Assembly (NCBI GenBank): GCA_965204235.1
Contig: OZ241979.1
Location: 372,001 to 436,000 of the forward strand
Origin: JAJDTQ01 sp965204235
GTDB lineage: Bacteria > Desulfobacterota > Binatia > UBA9968 > JAJDTQ01
DNA length: 64,000 nucleotides
Direction: 5' to 3'
A model generated the notes under the pieces. That model was not told the origin of the DNA and did not search any database. It saw nothing but the letters and a program-made list of their open reading frames with translations. Every line of letters begins with the position of its first letter. Position 1 is the stretch's first letter. This document shows, piece after piece, positions 33,950 through 42,747 of this stretch. A program made the translations under genes and the position numbers.

Positions 33950-34750
33950 ATGCCGAAGGAACCGGAATCAGGGGAAGTGACGCTGCCCTTCAGGATCGAA
34001 GGCAACGGCAACCTCAATCTCAAACAACCTGTCGCAGAGGACATACGCCAACTATTTCAACATATGGGACTCGAAACCCGATGGAACACCAGAGCTAATC
34101 GCGTGGAACTGAAGGGCGAAGCCGACTGGTTCAACTACGGCGACTACGATTCAGCCCTTCATAATGCACTCGAAAACATCTGGTATGGGGTCGAGGACAA
34201 GGAAAAGGAAAAGATCATCTACAAACCGCGTTCGTTCTCCGACACTCGACTCTTGCGAAGCCTTACTGGAATCGCCCAAGAGAACAAAGTCGATCCCTTC
34301 CTCGAATACCTGAAAGCTCTGCTGGAACCCACAACACCCACCGCGGACAGGGAAGCGTTGGCCATGCACTTCATTCATGGAGTGTGGGGGGTCAAGGAAG
34401 GGTATCGGAAACTGGCCGCATACGGATTCCGAAACCTGCTACGCGCCATTGTCCATCGAACCCTTCAGCCGGGGTACTCATACGACGATATGCGGATACT
34501 CAAGGGACCTGAAGGGCACGGCAAATCGAAGGACTTGAAAGCTCTACTCCCCGATCCCCAATACTTCGCCGACAAGTTTTCCCTGGAACCGGACCTGACA
34601 AAGCAAATCGAAAAGACCTTCGGGAAGGTGTTGATCGAATGCGCCGAACTGGAAGGAATGACAAAAGCGGATACGGCCAAACTGTACGCCTTCCTACACG
34701 GTAGATATTCAAACCCGATACAAAGACAATGGGCATGGGATAGTCAAATG
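33950..34750 (+). pseudogene. VapE-like (virulence-associated E) ATPase, 3'-truncated
   Basis: About 265 codons, MPKEPESGEVTLPFRIEG... to about YSNPIQRQWAWDSQ. The segment ILKGPEGHGKSKDLKALLPD (P-loop near residue 190), then FGKVLIECAELEGMTKADTA and KLYAFLHGR, match the VapE/phage primase-helicase family. The normal continuation (YRxPY…) is lost where the sequence meets the integrase fragment. The frame stays open to 35257 only as antisense of other genes. It is probably a prophage or satellite remnant; base composition is lower in GC than the neighbourhood. Confidence 0.65.
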
Positions 34751-35167
34751 CAGACAATCCGACATGACGGCGAATATGGCCGCGTCCCTGTATCCCTTCA
34801 ATGTCTTTTCCTGGGCGGCGAAAGAGGCTGGTTCCTCTGCTTGTTCCCACCGAAGCCCGTCCACCTGTCCATTTCCCCGTCCCCTGCCCTTCCGTTTGTA
34901 ATCCCGGAGAGCAAACCTTGTCCGCCGGCCGGTGGGGTCTGGTTTGTCTTCGGATATGGCGCGCCATCGAATTGCGGTCACAACGTTTTTTGCGTAAGAC
35001 GTGGACGCGCCCTTCTCAAACAGGTAAGCTGGATATTCCGCTACGGTTTCGTCCGTGGTTGCTCTCCCGTGCAACCATTTGTCGAATCCCTTGAGCGATT
35101 TGCCGTAAGTCCGATGCGTGGACTCCGCAACAGGGTATTCTTCCGGTATTTCGATCCGCCTCTTCAT
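34709..35167 (-). pseudogene. Tyrosine recombinase (integrase), N-terminal fragment
   Basis: The frame starts MKRRIEIPEEYPVAESTHRT; TYGKSLKGFDKWLHGR, DETVAEYPAYLFEKGAS and KTLKGYRDAAIFAVMSD follow. This is the core-binding domain and the entry to the catalytic domain, cut before the first catalytic Arg. It is related to the fragment at 27404, which shares PVAE, TY, WL-GR and DET spacing. It faces the VapE fragment tail to tail. Confidence 0.72.
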
Positions 35168-35229
35168 GGTCCCCCCTTCCGTTCAAGGAGCCTGACATGG
35201 GGGTTGAAAGAGGGGTCGTTAATGGTTTG

Positions 35230-35733
35230 TTACCGCATAAAATTGCGGAAAACGTAGCCTCCCACGAGGCCCACCACCGGCGGCAGCACGAGGCTCACCG
35301 CGAAACGCACCAGCGAGATCTCGAAACCCAGCAGCGGGACCTCCCAGATGACGAGACGGTGGAGCCCCAGCAGGGACCACGACGTCAGGTAGGCGATGAT
35401 GGGGCCGGCGCCGGCGCCGGAGTGGAGCAACGACGCGACTATGGGGAAGTGCATGAAGGGACCGCCCGGGGTGAGGGCTCCTGCCGCGGTGCCGATCAGC
35501 AACCCGCGCACGCCGGAGCCTTCGCCGATCCACTGGGATATGAGGTCCGCGGGCACGAGGACCTGGATCAACCCGGCCACCGCGAAGGCGAACACCATCT
35601 TCGGCAGGGTCGCCATCAGCAGGTGGCCGCCGCTCGACAGGCCGTCCAGCGCCCTGTGGGCGCCGTGGTGATGGAGCACGAAGACGCCGCAAACGACGGT
35701 GGCCGCGAACATGAACCAGAAACCGGCGTCCAT
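35230..35733 (-). CDS. Small permease (ArsP/DUF318-like)
   Basis: 167 residues with about four to five membrane helices: FWFMFAATVVCGVFVLHHHG; LLMATLPKMVFAFAVAGLIQVLV; and the family core GVRGLLIGTAAGALTPGGPFMHFPIVASLL. The TPGGP motif and YLTSWSLLGLHRLVIWEVPLLG fit the COG0701 permease group (ArsP, YraQ) but only half of the usual two-repeat length. The start at ATG 35733 has GGGGAGG; the open frame extends further upstream without support. The substrate is unknown. Confidence 0.75.
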   Translation of the reverse strand: MDAGFWFMFAATVVCGVFVLHHHGAHRALDGLSSGGHLLMATLPKMVFAFAVAGLIQVLVPADLISQWIGEGSGVRGLLIGTAAGALTPGGPFMHFPIVASLLHSGAGAGPIIAYLTSWSLLGLHRLVIWEVPLLGFEISLVRFAVSLVLPPVVGLVGGYVFRNFMR

Positions 35734-35923
35734 ACCGAGCCTCCCCTTCTTGCGCGATTTCCTGTGGATGCTGCTTGCCATTGCCGGTCTGGAGCCGTCG
35801 GGCCGAGGCCTCGGACGAGCCGGCCGCGGGGTGACCCCTGAAACTTGACACAAACCCGGACGCGATTGTAGTCATACAGGGCGCCTTGCCGCGCGGCGCG
35901 AGGACGGCAGCCGAGGACGCAGC

Positions 35924-37225
35924 ATGTTGAGCAGAGAGGACAACGATATCCTGACCCGGGTCGGTCCCGGGACGCTCATGGGCGACCTGATGCGCCGGTA
36001 CTGGACGCCGGTGGCGCTTTCCGACGAACTCCGGGCGGGAGGCCGGACCAAGCGGGTGCGGGTGCTGGGCGAGAGCATGGTGGCCTTTCGGACCGTCCGG
36101 GGCGAGCCGGGCCTGCTGGACGAGTTCTGCTCGCATCGGCGCGTGTCCCTCTATTTCGGCCGGGTGGAGGACGACGGCCTTCGCTGCTGCTACCACGGCT
36201 GGAAGTACGGACTGGACGGCCGGTGCCTGGAGATGCCCAACGAGGCCCCGGAAACCGACTTCCGGCACACCGTGCGGCACCGCGCCTACCCCTGCCGCGA
36301 GCGCGGCGGGGTGGTGTGGGCGTTCATGGGCGACCCCGCCCACCTCACCGAGCTGCCCGACTTCGAGTGGCTGGGGGTGCCCGACGACCAGCGGTTCATC
36401 TCCAAGTACTACCAGCACAGCAACTACTTCCAGGCCATGGAAGGCGGCATCGATTCGAGCCATATCTCGTTCCTGCACGCGCCGCTGGACAGCGCGGACC
36501 GGGCGTCCCTGGAGAGCATCGAGAAGGCGGGCTTCGGCGTGGGAACCGCGGTGGAGACGTCGGACCGCAGCCCCCGGTTCGAAGTGGTGGACACGGACTA
36601 CGGGGTCATGATCGGGGCCCGGCGCAACATCGGCGGCGACCGTTACTACTGGCGCATCACCCAGTTCATCATGCCGTTCTACACCATGCCGCCGCCCCAG
36701 GACGAAGACCCGATCCTCCATTCCCACGCCTGGGTCCCCGCGGACGACGAACACCTGATCAACTGGACCATCACGTGGCACCCGGCGCGGCCGTTGAAGG
36801 AGGAGGAGCTGGCGGCGTTGCACGCGGGCATGAGCGCCCACATCACCGACTACGGGCCGCCCACCAACGGGCCTTACGGAGACATCCGGCCCGCAGCGGG
36901 ACCGGCCGGGGACTACGGCATGGACTGGGAGGCGCACCGCACCCGCATGTTCTGCGGCATACCCGGCTTCGGCATGCAGGACCGGGCCATGACCGAGAGC
37001 CAGGGACCCATCTACGACCGCACCCGGGAACGGCTGGGCACCAGCGACACCGCCATCGTGCGGGTGCGCCGCTGTCTCATCGACTCGGCCAGGACGCTGC
37101 GCTCGGAACGGTGCGAACCGCCCGGACGGGATCCGAAGCTCCACCACGTCCGCGCCGCCTCGGTCCGGTTGCCCCAGGACGCGGTGTGGGTGGAGGCGGT
37201 CCGGGACCGCGTCTGCGTCATATGA
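35924..37225 (+). CDS. Rieske non-haem iron oxygenase, alpha subunit
   Basis: A 433-residue aromatic ring-hydroxylating oxygenase of the phthalate-dioxygenase type. The Rieske [2Fe-2S] site is C-x-H (CSHRRVSL) and C-x2-H (CCYHGWKYGLDG), near residues 68-90. The mononuclear iron site is in the segment EGGIDSSHISFLH (Asp, His, His). No reductase gene is adjacent. It begins a four-gene operon: its stop overlaps the next ATG (ATGA). Confidence 0.9.
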   Translation: MLSREDNDILTRVGPGTLMGDLMRRYWTPVALSDELRAGGRTKRVRVLGESMVAFRTVRGEPGLLDEFCSHRRVSLYFGRVEDDGLRCCYHGWKYGLDGRCLEMPNEAPETDFRHTVRHRAYPCRERGGVVWAFMGDPAHLTELPDFEWLGVPDDQRFISKYYQHSNYFQAMEGGIDSSHISFLHAPLDSADRASLESIEKAGFGVGTAVETSDRSPRFEVVDTDYGVMIGARRNIGGDRYYWRITQFIMPFYTMPPPQDEDPILHSHAWVPADDEHLINWTITWHPARPLKEEELAALHAGMSAHITDYGPPTNGPYGDIRPAAGPAGDYGMDWEAHRTRMFCGIPGFGMQDRAMTESQGPIYDRTRERLGTSDTAIVRVRRCLIDSARTLRSERCEPPGRDPKLHHVRAASVRLPQDAVWVEAVRDRVCVI

Positions 37226-37533
37226 CGCTCGAAGAACATCTGGCCGTTCCCTACGTGCTGTGCGCGGCCCCGGTGCGGGGCGCCGACGGCCGCTGGCGGC
37301 GGCGTGCGTCGCACCCGGAGTTGCCCGGCTGTTTCGGCGAGGGACTCTCGCTGGAAGAGGCCCTCGTCGAGCTGGACCGCAAGCGCGAGCGCATGGTGCG
37401 CGAGCTCTTCGCAGCCGGGGCGGAGATACCCGTTCCCCGCCCGCCGCTGGCAAGGTTGATGAGGACGGGCCGCGGACACCGGGACGGTCCCGGGTCCGGG
37501 ACCCGCGAAACGGAGAGAGGAGACCGACTTTGA
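37222..37533 (+). CDS. HicB-like antitoxin-fold protein
   Basis: 103 residues with the HicB partial RNase H fold: YVLCAAPVRGADGRWRRRASHPELPGCFGEGLSLEEALVEL. The LPGC-G-G-S-EEAL motif is diagnostic. The C-terminus (after PVPRPPL) is Arg/Gly-rich and has no clear DNA-binding motif. No HicA toxin is adjacent. Its ATG overlaps the oxygenase stop and its end overlaps the start of the next gene, so it is translationally embedded in a catabolic operon. Confidence 0.78.
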   Translation: MTLEEHLAVPYVLCAAPVRGADGRWRRRASHPELPGCFGEGLSLEEALVELDRKRERMVRELFAAGAEIPVPRPPLARLMRTGRGHRDGPGSGTRETERGDRL

Positions 37534-37988
37534 GCTTTGGAATGGAGCAGGCGCGGGCGCTGGTGGACGCGGGCGTTCGCGCCGCGGAAGAAAAGGGTTA
37601 CCTGGTCGCGGTCACGGTGGTGGACGGAAGCGGCAACTTCCTGTGGGCGGGCCGCATGGACGGGACCAAGTTCGTGGCCCCGGACATCGCCCGGGCCAAG
37701 GCATACACCGCCGCGGCCTTCCGTCAGAGCACCGCGGTGCTGGAAGAGAAGGCCAACCCCAAGCCGGTCTTCTACACCGGCGTCCAGGTGGTGCACGACG
37801 GCCGCATCGCCATCGGCCAAGGCGGCCTGCCCGTCTGGATGGGTGACGAGGTGGTGGGCGGCGTCGGAGTGAGCGGCGCAGCGCCCCAGGAAGACGAGGA
37901 GGTGGCCGCGGCAGCGCTTCGGGCCGAAGGATTCTCGTCCCCCGCGGCCGACGTGGCCCTTCGGGCCGCCTTGGGGCACTCCTGGTAG
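37530..37988 (+). CDS. GlcG/HbpS-family (DUF336) protein
   Basis: 152 residues. The start is TTG 37530, with AGGAG 7 bp upstream. Family features: LAVTVVDGSGNFLWAGRMDG, ARAKAYTAAAFRQST, and the glycine-rich end GGLPVWMGDEVVGGVGVSGA. Members bind haem or small organic ligands, or act as unassigned partners in catabolic operons. It overlaps the HicB-like gene by 4 bp. Confidence 0.88.
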   Translation: MSFGMEQARALVDAGVRAAEEKGYLVAVTVVDGSGNFLWAGRMDGTKFVAPDIARAKAYTAAAFRQSTAVLEEKANPKPVFYTGVQVVHDGRIAIGQGGLPVWMGDEVVGGVGVSGAAPQEDEEVAAAALRAEGFSSPAADVALRAALGHSW

Positions 37989-37997
37989 CCGACGCGC

Positions 37998-38780
37998 GTG
38001 GGACGCCTCCAGGACAAGGCCGCGTTGATCACGGGCGGCGCCGGCGGCATCGGCGCGGCCACCGCCGTGCTCTTCGCCGAGGAAGGCGCCCGGGTGGCCA
38101 TCGTGGACCGTGACCGCGTCGCTGCCGAGGACGCGGCCGGAGAGGTCCGCCGCCGGTTCCCCGACGCGGACGTGCTGGCGGCGGCCGCGGACTTGCGATG
38201 GGAGGACGAAGCGAGACGTGCGGCGGACGCCGCGGACGCGAGTTTCGGCGGCGTGGACGTGCTGGTCAACGCCGCGGGCATCCGCGTGTACGGCGCCCTC
38301 GCCGACGCCGACCGCGAGAGCTGGGACTCCATCCTCGCCGTGAACCTGATGGCCACCGCGCACTGCTGCAAGGCGGCGGTCCCCCTGATGCGCGCTCGGG
38401 GAGGCGGCAGCATCGTCAACGTGTCGTCCGTGTTCGGGGTCGCCGGGCGGGCGGGGATGGGACAGTACGACGTGACCAAGGCCGCGGTGGTGAGCCTGAG
38501 CCGTACCCTGGCCATCGAGGAAGTGGGCCACGGCATCCGCGTCAACACCGTCTGCCCCGGCCCCACCCTCACGCCGTTCCACATCCGGCGGGCCGAGGCG
38601 CAGGGCGTCACCGAAGAGGAGTTGCGCCGCACCGGCGCCGGGCACAGCCTGATGAAGCGTTGGGCCGAACCCCGGGAGATCGCCTGCGCGATCCTGTTCC
38701 TGGCCGGAAACGAGTCGTCCTACGTCACCGGCACGACCCTGGTGGTGGACGGCGGGGTCTCCGCCATGGCCGGTTCCTGA
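37998..38780 (+). CDS. Short-chain dehydrogenase/reductase
   Basis: A 260-residue classical SDR. NAD(P)-binding GGAGGIGAATA lies near residue 12, NAAG near 92, and the catalytic Ser-Tyr-Lys set is in VSSVFGV...YDVTKAA (about 139-160). The end GTTLVVDGGVSAM is typical. It starts at GTG 37998, 9 bp after the previous gene. It probably oxidises the product of the Rieske oxygenase (inference from the operon). A 128-bp internal piece (38435-38562) is repeated at 42586-42713. Confidence 0.9.
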   Translation: MGRLQDKAALITGGAGGIGAATAVLFAEEGARVAIVDRDRVAAEDAAGEVRRRFPDADVLAAAADLRWEDEARRAADAADASFGGVDVLVNAAGIRVYGALADADRESWDSILAVNLMATAHCCKAAVPLMRARGGGSIVNVSSVFGVAGRAGMGQYDVTKAAVVSLSRTLAIEEVGHGIRVNTVCPGPTLTPFHIRRAEAQGVTEEELRRTGAGHSLMKRWAEPREIACAILFLAGNESSYVTGTTLVVDGGVSAMAGS

Positions 38781-38800
38781 CGCCGCGGCGGTCTCGGACG

Positions 38801-38919
38801 GTCAGCCTCGGCCGCAAACCCCGCGGTCGGCTCGCCGACCACCGCTCCGGCGCCTCCATCCACACCTCCGGGAAGCCCCACGACTCGCACATCTCCAGCT
38901 TCCAGCGCCGCACGTCGCA
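38801..38919 (-). pseudogene. Uma2-family nuclease gene fragment
   Basis: About 119 bp near-identical to 43167-43285, an internal part of the Uma2 gene at 42748-43758. It encodes VRRWKLEMCESWGFPEVWME and APERWSASRPRGLRP. The parent gene lies on the same strand 4.4 kb away beyond the restriction-modification module. Confidence 0.85.
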
Positions 38920-39001
38920 CGGTTCGCCCAATTAGCTGGTCGGCGTCCCGACGTCGGCTCTTCCCGGTCCATGTCAACAGGCAGAATGATACTCATAAAC
39001 C

Positions 39002-39277
39002 GTGGACTCAATGTCGTCACATGTGCTCGATTGCGTTATGGACGCAAAGGTCGTTGACGATATCAGGATTGCTTTCGGACAGAGGGTGCGGCTCCTGCGC
39101 AAGCGCGGAAACCTCTCTCAGGAGCAGCTTGCGGTCAAGTCCGGTCTTGATCGCACGTATATCGGCGGAGTTGAACGGGGTGAACGCAACATCAGCATCA
39201 TCAACATCGAGAAAATCGCTCGGGCGCTCGACGTTCCCTCGAAGGACCTCCTCGACCACGAAGCGGACGCGCCGTGA
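39002..39277 (+). CDS. XRE-family regulator, probable restriction-modification controller protein
   Basis: 91 residues (78 if started at ATG 39038). The helix-turn-helix covers FGQRVRLLRKRGNLSQEQLAVKSGLDRTYIGGVERGERNISIINIEKIA, close to the short C proteins that time restriction gene expression. Its stop overlaps the GTG of the nuclease gene (GTGA). A classic C-box was not seen upstream. Confidence 0.8.
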   Translation: MDSMSSHVLDCVMDAKVVDDIRIAFGQRVRLLRKRGNLSQEQLAVKSGLDRTYIGGVERGERNISIINIEKIARALDVPSKDLLDHEADAP

Positions 39278-40188
39278 TTGCCAAGTCCCGAACCGATTTG
39301 AGCGTGGAGACTTTCCTCGTCCTGCGCAACCGTTTCTTCGACGCCGCGACAAACCCGAGCCGCTACTCCTTGCGGGACAAGCTCAATACACAGGACGACC
39401 CCTTTGACGAGTATGTCTTCAAGGTCCTCGAAACCGGTCTCCGCCACGGCGTCAAGGTTGCCAAGGCCAACGGCCCCCTCATCACCCCCGATCTGGCCAT
39501 CTATCGACCGGCCAGGTGCAACCGTGCGTCTCGGGCCGATCTGCGTTTGGACCCAAGCCGCATTCTCGGCCTGGAAGTCAAGAAACTCGAACGCCAGCGC
39601 TCCGGCGACATCGCACGCGGTTCGGGGCTGGACTACAACACCACGCCACCGTGCGGCACCGTTCGCATCTACGACCTTGACGATGTCGTCCTCGACGTCA
39701 AAGGTTACTACCTGTTCGTCTGCCAAGAGCCTGTACCAGGCGCGCGGCGAACCTATCGTTTGACTGCCCTTGCCTTATGCGACGGGGACCTCTTGAACGC
39801 GGATTTCGACCATTATGTTTCGATTGTCGGGCGACGGTCCAAGGAGATCGGCCTCGGCACTTATGGAGACGGCGCCAACCGGGTTCGGCCCATGATGGTT
39901 TTTTCCAACCCTCTGGGCGCGACCTTCCTCGATCGTCGCGCAACGTTGATCCACGCTCGGAACCACCTTGAAACCGAGTATCCGTCTTTGCGCCGAGTCG
40001 GCGCCATCGAGCGCACCGTGCCGAACGAGAGTACCCCCGGGTACAGACTCTTTCATTGTTACCGGGACCGTCGCGACGCGGGAGACGACAGGTCTTTCCA
40101 CAAGCGCGACCCCTTTCCCATTCCGCGGCGCTCCGACAGGACCATCGCGCGCGGGCGCTTCATCGTCCACGTTCGCCCGTCACGTTGA
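39274..40188 (+). CDS. Probable type II restriction endonuclease (PD-(D/E)XK)
   Basis: 304 residues. The nuclease core is visible as PD in LITPDLAIYRP (Asp near 72) and, about 30 residues on, E-V-K-K in ILGLEVKKLERQRSGD. A conserved-looking YNTTPPCGTVRIYDLDD segment follows. It is encoded directly behind the controller gene and convergent (29-bp overlap) with the methyltransferase, the usual grouping for a type II system. The recognition sequence is unknown, and the assignment rests on motif and context. Confidence 0.72.
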   Translation: MIAKSRTDLSVETFLVLRNRFFDAATNPSRYSLRDKLNTQDDPFDEYVFKVLETGLRHGVKVAKANGPLITPDLAIYRPARCNRASRADLRLDPSRILGLEVKKLERQRSGDIARGSGLDYNTTPPCGTVRIYDLDDVVLDVKGYYLFVCQEPVPGARRTYRLTALALCDGDLLNADFDHYVSIVGRRSKEIGLGTYGDGANRVRPMMVFSNPLGATFLDRRATLIHARNHLETEYPSLRRVGAIERTVPNESTPGYRLFHCYRDRRDAGDDRSFHKRDPFPIPRRSDRTIARGRFIVHVRPSR

Positions 40189-42349
40189 CTTCGAAGGAAT
40201 CGATCGCGTCATCGACCTTGGCGGTCCGGTCTTCCAGGAATGCGCGGGCTGCTCGACGATCGTCGCAGGTGGACAGGAAACGAATGATCTGAGCCATGAC
40301 CACGACCCGAACATCGTTACGGCTCAACTTGTGGCCAACCCGACGCAACCGGCTGATCTGCTCGCCGGCAACCTCGACCGCCTGCGTCCAGGCATCTTCA
40401 CGGTCCTGCAAGCGAACCAGGACATCCTCCTGCTTGCGGCAAACCAGGATGACGTCGAGGTCGATGGGTTCCCTGGCCTGGTTCTTCGGCATGGCGACGG
40501 ACATTTCCGCCTTGATGGGATGGGCCGCCACGATCTCCATGCCTGCTTCCGTCAACGCGTCGAAGACACTGCTCCAGCCCTCGGGTCGGGAATGGTGATA
40601 GGTGAATATGAGGAGCCCGCCTGGCTTCATGACGCGGCGGCATTCCCTCCAGATTGCACGCAGTCGGGTCGTGAACTCGCCGGCCTCGGTCTGTTGGACT
40701 TCCTGCTCGGACCGAGTGGTTGCCGAACGGCGTTCTGGAGGCTCCAGGATGTACTGCTGCCAGACGTGGAAGAAGTCTGCGAGTTGGGAGTAGTGGACGT
40801 TGTCGAAGAAAGGCGGGTCCGTAATCACGGCATCGACGGAGCCTTCCGAGAGTTCCGTGTTGCCTGAATCGCCACAGGACAGGTAGACCCTTCCTCCGGC
40901 GTTGAAGGCATCGAAGCTTTCGGTTATCGGATATCCAATGGGCTCGGACAGACCGAAAACCTTTCCCGTCGAGGGCCTGCCGTTCTTCCTGACCACGGCG
41001 ATCTCGAAGGGATCTTCACAATAGTCGATGGCGCGCAAGACCCGGCTCTCGAACAAGGTCGAGAACGCGCCCGAACTCTTGGGTGTGCCCCAGGGATTGG
41101 CCTCCAGGGGGGTGCGTTCGGGTTTCAGGATGTGGTGTGAGAACATGTGCCTGACTGCGCCCGTTCCCTCGCCCTTGTAAGACGCAAACATGTTGTTGAA
41201 TTCCAGCACGCCCGAGAACAGACAGATGAACAGGTCGCGCAACGGCTTGCCGTTGATCGACCGAATCCGGTCGGCCAATATGTCCAGACACAGAAGCTGG
41301 CGTTCGTTGAACATCTCGCGCCAGTGCCGATAACCGTAATTGATGGCTTGGTTCGTGTTGTACCCGGGCTTCAATTCCCCTTCGGGAAGAGCGCTCCCCC
41401 TCTCCTTCAATGCGGCAACGGCTTCCCGGTATCGCGCTCGATCGAAGTCATCGGCCGGCAGGTACCGTTTTTCGCCGGAAGCGGTGAGCACCAGCTTCGC
41501 GTACAGCCGATGTTCCGGCGGCCGTCCCGCTTCACGGGCCACCTTGGCGGCCGGAAAGACATGCTGACAGTGCGGGCACGTAACCTTCGCCCCGTTGGCC
41601 GGCGCCCTGTTGGGGTCATAGACGTGGTGGCAGGCGTCGCACGTCACCTCATCTGCGTCGTAGCGCGTCTGGTTCAGTGCGCCACAGGACGGACAGACGG
41701 CTTGCGCGATGGGGTATCGTCGCGGATCGGCATGACGTGCAAAAACGTAGGAATTGAACAGGTCCACTGCCTCTTTGCAGTTCGGACAGTCCAGCACCTT
41801 GACCCAGAAGTAGTACAGGCATTGAACCTTCTCTTTCCCAGGTAAACGGGCCTCGTAGAAGTATCGGATCCTTGCCGCCACGTCGCGCTCGATGGCCTTG
41901 AACTCCTGGATCGCCTGAGTACGAGGATGGATCGCCAGAGCGTTCTTGACGATGAAATGGGCTACCGGGTTGATGTCGCGTCCGATGGCCCGACAACCCA
42001 GTTTCAAAGCCTCGCCGACCGTCGTGCCACTGCCCATGAAAGGGTCGAATACGACCGTACCGGGAAACCGCACCGGTCGATGGAAGCTGGCCTTCACGTC
42101 GGTCTCGGCCGGTGTCAGGGCGCCGATTACAATGGCCCGGAAGACCGATCCCAGGCGTTGCGCCCACCATTTGTGCATGTGGTAGAGAGGGCGGTTGATC
42201 TCCTTGCGCCAACTCTCCAATTCGGCAACGTCCGAAAATTCCTCGAACGGAAACCCGTCATCTTCAATGGCGGATCGCTCGCTCTTGTTCCTGATTCGGA
42301 CTGACGTTGTGCTGTCTTCCGTGATGTGGAGCGGCAAAGGGAGTGTCAT
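40160..42349 (-). CDS. DNA methyltransferase with zinc-ribbon insert
   Basis: A 729-residue protein. The AdoMet motif I is VVFDPFMGSGTTVGEALKLG near residues 98-117; the catalytic motif IV is TDPPFFDNVHYS near 510. Between them is an insert with several CxxC pairs (CPNC, CPSC, CDAC, CPHC, about residues 195-270), likely zinc ribbons. DPPF at motif IV suggests N6-adenine or N4-cytosine methylation. Residues 30-75 (INRPLYHMHKWWAQRLGSVFRA) match the start of the COG1743/DUF1156-type family. It probably protects the host from the adjacent nuclease. Confidence 0.85.
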   Translation of the reverse strand: MTLPLPLHITEDSTTSVRIRNKSERSAIEDDGFPFEEFSDVAELESWRKEINRPLYHMHKWWAQRLGSVFRAIVIGALTPAETDVKASFHRPVRFPGTVVFDPFMGSGTTVGEALKLGCRAIGRDINPVAHFIVKNALAIHPRTQAIQEFKAIERDVAARIRYFYEARLPGKEKVQCLYYFWVKVLDCPNCKEAVDLFNSYVFARHADPRRYPIAQAVCPSCGALNQTRYDADEVTCDACHHVYDPNRAPANGAKVTCPHCQHVFPAAKVAREAGRPPEHRLYAKLVLTASGEKRYLPADDFDRARYREAVAALKERGSALPEGELKPGYNTNQAINYGYRHWREMFNERQLLCLDILADRIRSINGKPLRDLFICLFSGVLEFNNMFASYKGEGTGAVRHMFSHHILKPERTPLEANPWGTPKSSGAFSTLFESRVLRAIDYCEDPFEIAVVRKNGRPSTGKVFGLSEPIGYPITESFDAFNAGGRVYLSCGDSGNTELSEGSVDAVITDPPFFDNVHYSQLADFFHVWQQYILEPPERRSATTRSEQEVQQTEAGEFTTRLRAIWRECRRVMKPGGLLIFTYHHSRPEGWSSVFDALTEAGMEIVAAHPIKAEMSVAMPKNQAREPIDLDVILVCRKQEDVLVRLQDREDAWTQAVEVAGEQISRLRRVGHKLSRNDVRVVVMAQIIRFLSTCDDRRAARAFLEDRTAKVDDAIDSFEVNVTGERGR

Positions 42350-42483
42350 GGCTGCGGTCGGCTCTTCCGGATTTCGTGTGGGGTCGGTAGGCTTGCAACA
42401 GTTTGAGACACCGTATCACCTTGCCAAGGCGTGGTCAAATCCTGAAGGATTCACCGGCTCTTTCGTCTGTCACATATAGTCAA

Positions 42484-42585
42484 CGTGTGTGACGCCAGGA
42501 TGACCAGCCTGGCGCCGCCCCGGTCGGCGCGTTCCTCGAACTGCTCCAGCGCGAAGGCAGTGTATTGCAGGGCGTCCTCGAAACT
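42484..42585 (-). pseudogene. SGNH-hydrolase gene fragment
   Basis: It encodes FEDALQYTAFALEQFEERAD and GGARLVILASHT, matching the segment before the last third of the SGNH family (copy 2: FEDALQYTRFALEQFQQRAD). It is joined directly to an SDR fragment at 42586. The remaining 130 bp between here and the methyltransferase start show no gene. Confidence 0.8.
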
Positions 42586-42713
42586 CGGGGTCGCCGGGCG
42601 AGCGGGGATGGGACAGTACGACGTGACCAAGGCCGCGGTGGTGAGCCTGAGCCGCACCCTGGCCATCGAGGAAGTGAGCCACGGCATCCGCGTCAACACC
42701 GTCTGCCCCGGCC
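42586..42713 (+). pseudogene. SDR gene fragment
   Basis: 128 bp almost identical to 38435-38562, the Tyr-Lys catalytic region of the SDR gene (GMGQYDVTKAAVVSLSRTLA). No start or stop of its own. It is the upstream partner of the complete Uma2 gene, mirroring the SDR-Uma2' arrangement at 38.8 kb. Confidence 0.88.
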
Positions 42714-42747
42714 GCGGCGCCCCTCGCCCGCTTCCGGCCCGGACTCG

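Noticed and set aside
42451..42699. 82-codon minus-strand frame as a small gene
   Set aside because: Its sequence is an antisense reading of an SDR fragment fused to an SGNH-family fragment, with no start signal of its own.
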